Origin: an uncultured Clostridia bacterium
Lineage (GTDB): Bacteria > Bacillota > Clostridia > Christensenellales > Borkfalkiaceae
Direction of reading: 5' to 3'
Length of the DNA: 9,274 bases
Assembly (NCBI GenBank): GCA_944372565.1
Contig: CALVZR010000218.1
Span: 1 to 9,274, forward strand
Positions 6,268 to 9,274 of the stretch are shown one piece after another (the stretch's first letter is position 1; every line of letters starts with the position of its first letter). The notes under the pieces were generated by a model. It did no database searches, was not told the origin of the DNA, and was given only the letters and a program-made list of their open reading frames with translations. A program made the translations under genes and the position numbers.

Positions 6268-6284
6268 ATGACAGCGCCATTACA

Positions 6285-6313
6285 TTGATTTTGAACTTCC
6301 GCTTTTGTATAAT
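6285..6313 (+). promoter_or_regulatory. Promoter of the flavoprotein gene
   Basis: -35 TTGATT (6285-6290), 17-base spacer, -10 TATAAT (6308-6313). Predicted start near 6320, then AGAGG five bases before the ATG at 6348. The base before the -35 box is the end of an inverted-repeat arm (6275-6284), a possible operator. Confidence 0.65.
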
Positions 6314-6347
6314 AAATACACGTTAAAAGCAGTCAGTAGAGGTTAAT

Positions 6348-7067
6348 ATGAAAATCACGGTAATAAACGGCACGGAGAAACGCGGCGTTACCTATAAATT
6401 AAAAAAGATTTTTTTGGAAAGATTTCAGTCTGCTGAGATAACTGAATTCTATTTACCGAAAGACTGTCCCGCTTTTTGTTGCGGTTGCACAAATTGTTTT
6501 ATGCGCGGAGAAGATACCTGTAAAGATCACGTTTACATAAGCGCAATCGAAAAATCACTTATACTGAGTGATTTAATTGTAATGACTTCCCCCTCCTATG
6601 TAATGCATGTTACCGGCGCAATGAAAACCTTATTGGATCATTTCGGATATCGTTGGATGCCCCACAGACCTGCCGCAGAAATGTTTGGCAAACGTGCTGT
6701 TATTATTACGCAATGTCTTGGGGCAGGGGCAACTTCGACGGCAAAAGATATAAAACACAGCCTTTCGTGGTGGGGCATTTCAAAAATCGAAGTATTTAAA
6801 TGCTCCCTTATGAGCGACATTGTTTGGAGCAGTTTGCCCGAAAAGAAAAGGAAACATTTGACAAATAAAATCAACAGGCTTGCCTGCAAATTCGCAAGGT
6901 TCAATTACGCAAAGCCGGCCCGAACGAAAATCAGGACAAAAATCAAGTTTGAATTATGCCGCTTCATACAAAAGCGGGTACGAAAAAACGGCATTATCGG
7001 CCTCGATAATAAATATTGGCACGACAATGGCTGGCTTGATAATAGTCGCCCGTGGAATAAAACGTAA
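6348..7067 (+). CDS. Flavodoxin-fold NAD(P)H/FMN oxidoreductase with iron-sulfur-flavoprotein-like cysteine cluster
   Basis: Product of 239 residues. It begins MKITVINGTEKRGVTYKL, a beta strand followed by a phosphate-binding loop of the FMN-reductase/flavodoxin-like superfamily. TSPSYVMHVTGAMKTLLDHFGYRW (80-103) is the matching FMN-side segment of NAD(P)H-dependent FMN reductases, and AVIITQCLGAGA (117-128) the next core strand and loop. Cys44, Cys47, Cys50 and Cys58 follow the C-x2-C-x2-C-x7-C spacing described for archaeal/clostridial iron-sulfur flavoproteins, where the cluster is 4Fe-4S; Cys40 and Cys45 are extra. The last 50 residues are basic (KPARTKIRTKIKFELCRF, residues 189-206) and end WHDNGWLDNSRPWNKT. 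Expected role: electron transfer or reduction of a small oxidant in the cytoplasm; substrate unknown. It is a single-gene unit with its own promoter, convergent with mntP. The coding sequence is visibly AT-richer (AAA, AAT and ATA codons) than its neighbours, which hints at recent acquisition. Confidence 0.83.
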   Translation: MKITVINGTEKRGVTYKLKKIFLERFQSAEITEFYLPKDCPAFCCGCTNCFMRGEDTCKDHVYISAIEKSLILSDLIVMTSPSYVMHVTGAMKTLLDHFGYRWMPHRPAAEMFGKRAVIITQCLGAGATSTAKDIKHSLSWWGISKIEVFKCSLMSDIVWSSLPEKKRKHLTNKINRLACKFARFNYAKPARTKIRTKIKFELCRFIQKRVRKNGIIGLDNKYWHDNGWLDNSRPWNKT

Positions 7068-7084
7068 ACAAAGACCTGTTTATA

Positions 7085-7116
7085 TAAAAAACGGCGTTCA
7101 GAACGGCAGAACGCCG
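7085..7116 (-). terminator. Intrinsic terminator of mntP, overlapping its last codons
   Basis: Minus strand: CGGCGTTC (7109-7116), 9-base loop, GAACGCCG (7092-7099), then TTTTTTATATA. The left stem arm and loop encode the last residues (GVLPF) and the stop at 7098-7100 sits at the loop/right-arm border, so coding end and terminator share bases. There is no T tract in the plus direction, so it does not obviously stop the convergent flavoprotein transcript. Confidence 0.85.
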
Positions 7117-7670
7117 AGATGTTCGAGCAGGATTTTCAGCCCGATGAGGATGAGCACCGCGCCGCCGAAAATTTCCGCTTTGCCGGAAAAGCGCGCGCCC
7201 ACCTTGTTGCCGAGCAGCACGCCCAGCGCGCTCAAAGCGAAGGTGATCGCGCCGATGACCGCGCACCCCACCCAGACGTTTGTTCCCGTGGCGACGAACG
7301 TGACGCCCACCACGAGCGCGTCTATACTCGTGGCAAACGACATCAAAAGGAGCATCTTAAAATGCAGCGCGCCTTCTTCCTCGCTTTTTTCGTCCCCGCC
7401 CTTCACCGCCTCCGCGATCATCTTGATGCCGATGAAGGCGAGCAGCGCGAACGCGATCCAGTGATCGACCGGTTCGATATATTCTTTGAGCCAGAAACTC
7501 ACCCAATACCCGATGAGCGGCATGAGCGCCTGAAACAGCCCGAACATAAAAGCGATCAGAAAAAGGTGCTTTACGTTGAGCTTTTTCATTTCCAGCCCGC
7601 GGCACATCGCCACGGCGAAAGCGTCCATCGCGAGGGCGACCGCCGTGCCCGCAAGTTCTATCCAATTCAT
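7098..7670 (-). CDS. mntP: Manganese efflux pump MntP
   Basis: Inner-membrane exporter that removes excess Mn2+ from the cytoplasm. The product is 190 residues, the normal family length, with six predicted helices (about 3-24, 36-58, 70-88, 106-127, 131-154, 168-186) arranged as two three-helix halves. Each half carries the family's acidic motif: ALAMDAFAVA (Asp16) and FATSIDALVVG (Asp117). FGLFQALMPLIGY, FIGIKMIAEA and GGAVLILIGLKILLEHLG complete the match. A hydrophilic charged loop (KGGDEKSEEEG, 90-100) joins the halves. The start at 7670 has GGGTGG seven bases upstream. In many bacteria mntP is controlled by a yybP-ykoY manganese riboswitch; none can be shown here, because the upstream DNA is taken up by a palindromic repeat element (7719-7980). 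A -10-like TATACT is present near 7692-7697 without a convincing -35. The 3' end carries its own terminator. Confidence 0.93.
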   Translation of the reverse strand: MNWIELAGTAVALAMDAFAVAMCRGLEMKKLNVKHLFLIAFMFGLFQALMPLIGYWVSFWLKEYIEPVDHWIAFALLAFIGIKMIAEAVKGGDEKSEEEGALHFKMLLLMSFATSIDALVVGVTFVATGTNVWVGCAVIGAITFALSALGVLLGNKVGARFSGKAEIFGGAVLILIGLKILLEHLGVLPF

Positions 7671-7718
7671 TTTTTATCCACCCGTATAGAAGTATATTTT
7701 TCCTTCCGCCGCCGTATG

Positions 7719-7980
7719 CCGGACGGGAATAAAACGAACCCGATTGAAAGCGGGCATATCGCCCCATCTGCTGCGTTAAAACCCTTGGCAATAGGGTCGG
7801 CTTTGCCTTGTATCTAAAACGGTCTGCCCGCTTTAAATTGCTTCGCACCCTTAAATAGCGTATTTTGGGATGAATTGGCGCGATGACGAAGCGGCAATGC
7901 CGCTCGCATTGCAATGAGGAAGAACGAAAAGGCGCACAAAAGCCGCATTTAAGGGTCGGTTCGTATTACTCCCCGTCCGG
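7719..7980. repeat. Palindromic element of 262 bp with nested inverted repeats (MITE-like or structured repeat)
   Basis: It fills most of the 392-bp gap between mntP and ilvB. The outer arms, 7719-7740 (CCGGACGGG...CGAACC) and 7958-7980 (its complement), agree in 20 of 23 aligned columns. Similarity weakens but continues inward. Nested inside are AAAGCGGGCA (7747-7756) with TGCCCGCTTT (7825-7834), ACCCTTAAATAGCG (7847-7860) with an inverted relative at 7943-7956, and a hairpin AGCGGC-AAT-GCCGCT around 7890-7904. TAT triplets flank both ends (7715-7717 with one extra base, and 7981-7983) and could be remnants of a target duplication, though this is weak. It has no convincing ORF or transposase. 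It may be a non-autonomous mobile element, an interspersed repeat or a structured RNA; copies elsewhere in the genome would decide. Confidence 0.6.
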
Positions 7981-8016
7981 TATCGCGCCGCTCCGCCGAA
8001 AGAGCGGCTTTTCAGG

Positions 8017-8048
8017 AAAAACTGCTGCGCCCGGATCGGGCGCAGTAG
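8017..8048 (-). terminator. Intrinsic terminator of ilvB
   Basis: Minus strand: CTGCGCCC (8038-8045), 5-base loop, GGGCGCAG (8025-8032), then CAG and TTTTT. It starts 18 bases after the ilvB stop. On the plus strand the same stem extends to 11 pairs with one G-U and is followed by CCGTTTTTT, so it can work both ways. A second hairpin, GCCGCTC/GAGCGGC (7987-8008), follows and has a T tract only in the plus direction. Confidence 0.8.
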
Positions 8049-8062
8049 CCGTTTTTTAAATT

Positions 8063-9274
8063 TCAGATTTTCGGTTTTTCCGACATGATCTCATCGAGCG
8101 ATCTTCCCGGGGCGACCATGGGGAGAACGAAATCGTCGATATCGATCTCCGCGTCGATCACCGCGGGGGCGTTCTTTGCGAGCGCCGCTTTGAGCGCCGC
8201 GTCGAACTCCTTTTTATCCCGCGCGCGGTAGCCGTCTATGCCGTAGGCGTCTGCCAGTTTCACGAAATCGGGTCCGCGGTCGAGCGTGGTTTCCGAATAG
8301 CGTTTGCCGTAAAAGAGGGTCTGCCACTGCCGCACGTTGCCCAGCGTGTGATTATCGATGATGACGATGATCACCGGGATATGATAGTATTGCAGCGTAC
8401 AGAGCTCGTTGCAGTTCATGCGGAAACTGCCGTCGCCCGCGATGGCGATCACAGGGTATTTGTCGCCAATCCCCACCTTTGCGCCCATCGCCGCGCCCGT
8501 GCCGAAGCCCATGGTGCCCAGCCCGCCCGAAGTGATGAGCGTGCGCGGGCGCAGGTATTTGCCGAACTGCGCCGTCCAGAGCTGGTTCTGCCCCACTTCC
8601 GTGGTGAGAACGGCTTTATCGTCGGTAAATTCGTATATCTTTTTGAGGATATATTCGGGATTGAGCGGCACGTTTTCGCCGTCTTTGTGCGGAAATTCCG
8701 CCTTGTAGCGGGAAAGCTCTTCCAAAAACGCGCCGTCCTTGTGCGGGGCGATGGCGGCGTTCAGCGCTTTCAGCACCTCTTTCGCGTCGCCCACGAGCTG
8801 CTGCGTGATGCGCACGTTTTTGCTGATTTCCGCGGGGTCGATGTCGATGTGGATGATTTTGGCGTTCTTCACGAACTTCGCCGTGTTGGAAGTTACCCTG
8901 TCGGAAAAGCGCATGCCGACGGCGACCACCGCGTCCGCCGCGTTGATGCCGATATTGGACGCCTTGGTGCCGTGCATGCCGATCATCCCCATGAACTTTT
9001 CGTCGTCCGTGGGATAGGAGCCCAGCCCCATCATCGTGGAGGAAACGGGGCAGTTGAGTTTATCCGCAAGCTCTTTGAGCTCTGCGCTCGCCCCCGCGGT
9101 GATCACGCCGCCGCCGCTCACGATGAACGGGCGTTTCGCCGCATCGAGAATGGCGACCGCCTTTTTCAGATCCTCCGCGTTCGTGAAGGGCGCGGGGCGG
9201 TATTCGCGCGGTTTTTCGGGCGCGTAGTCGCATTCCTGCGCGGTGGCGTCCTTGGTGATGTCGATGAGCACCGG
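8063..9274 (-). CDS. ilvB: Acetolactate synthase, catalytic (large) subunit, N-terminus cut by the window edge
   Basis: Thiamine-diphosphate, Mg2+ and FAD-dependent enzyme of the cytosol that condenses two pyruvates to 2-acetolactate, or pyruvate with 2-ketobutyrate to acetohydroxybutyrate: the first common step of valine, leucine and isoleucine synthesis. 403 residues are visible, from PVLIDITKD to the stop; the first roughly 150-160 residues, including the catalytic glutamate of the N-terminal ThDP domain, lie beyond the edge. The central FAD-side domain shows PFIVSGGGV, GLGSYPTDDEKFMGMIGMHG and VAVGMRFSDRVT. The C-terminal ThDP domain shows GQNQLWTAQF, the motif GDGSFRMN...IIDN (near 8350-8440), LGNVRQWQTLFYGKRYSE and the tail VAPGRSLDEIM. 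These are marks of the biosynthetic IlvB rather than catabolic AlsS. ilvB is the last gene of its unit: a terminator follows and no ilvN regulatory-subunit gene lies downstream. The GTG at 9271 is an internal valine, not a start. Confidence 0.96.
   Translation of the reverse strand, partial: PVLIDITKDATAQECDYAPEKPREYRPAPFTNAEDLKKAVAILDAAKRPFIVSGGGVITAGASAELKELADKLNCPVSSTMMGLGSYPTDDEKFMGMIGMHGTKASNIGINAADAVVAVGMRFSDRVTSNTAKFVKNAKIIHIDIDPAEISKNVRITQQLVGDAKEVLKALNAAIAPHKDGAFLEELSRYKAEFPHKDGENVPLNPEYILKKIYEFTDDKAVLTTEVGQNQLWTAQFGKYLRPRTLITSGGLGTMGFGTGAAMGAKVGIGDKYPVIAIAGDGSFRMNCNELCTLQYYHIPVIIVIIDNHTLGNVRQWQTLFYGKRYSETTLDRGPDFVKLADAYGIDGYRARDKKEFDAALKAALAKNAPAVIDAEIDIDDFVLPMVAPGRSLDEIMSEKPKI

Noticed and set aside
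7098..7914. Other long frames across mntP and the repeat element (plus strand 7119-7817, minus strand 7357-7914).
   Set aside because: They are out of frame with the clear MntP protein, rich in Arg and His, and run through the palindromic repeat; no family resemblance.
7967..7974. GGGGAGTA on the minus strand upstream of mntP, resembling the conserved 5' motif of the yybP-ykoY manganese riboswitch.
   Set aside because: Tempting because mntP is a known target of that riboswitch, but the conserved 3' partner (GCAAGACC-like) and the compact 100-150 nt layout are missing, and the motif lies in an outer inverted-repeat arm about 300 bases from mntP. A covariance-model search (Rfam RF00080) would settle it.

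Overview
The window looks like a chromosomal piece of a fermentative Gram-positive bacterium of the Bacillota, most likely class Clostridia. The grounds are sigma-A type promoters with 17-base spacers, AGGAGG-like ribosome binding sites, T-rich intrinsic terminators, GC-rich coding sequence beside AT-rich intergenic DNA, and the gene content. This placement is inferred from style and protein families, not from a marker gene.

Region 1 (1-3320, minus strand) is a histidine utilisation operon. hutH (histidine ammonia-lyase, complete) is followed after one base by hutU (urocanate hydratase, cut by the left edge). Together they convert histidine to urocanate and then to imidazolonepropionate. The roughly 500 bases upstream hold no gene but are rich in signals: a distal promoter, a strong intrinsic terminator, a proximal promoter, and a leader of about 130 nt with two overlapping hairpins that cannot form together.

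Region 2 (3448-4639) has a minus-strand aldo/keto reductase of the YghZ (L-glyceraldehyde 3-phosphate reductase) type. It is transcribed divergently from a perfect-consensus promoter that drives region 3.

Region 3 (4684-6267, plus strand) is a compact three-gene operon: a four-helix membrane protein, a two-helix membrane protein with a soluble N-terminal part, and a LURP-one-related/Tubby-C2 (YxjI-like) protein. It ends in an intrinsic terminator. The first two genes are not recognised, and this is the best candidate here for an undescribed functional unit.

Region 4 (6285-7067, plus) is an AT-richer single gene for a flavodoxin-fold oxidoreductase with an iron-sulfur-flavoprotein-like cysteine cluster. 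By composition it may be acquired.

Region 5 (7085-9274, minus) holds mntP (manganese efflux) with its own terminator. Between it and ilvB lies an element of about 262 bp bounded by imperfect inverted repeats and containing further nested repeats, which looks like a MITE or other interspersed repeat. ilvB follows (catalytic subunit of acetolactate synthase, branched-chain amino acid synthesis), its N-terminus cut by the right edge and its 3' end marked by an intrinsic terminator. No tRNA, rRNA, CRISPR array or transposase gene was seen.
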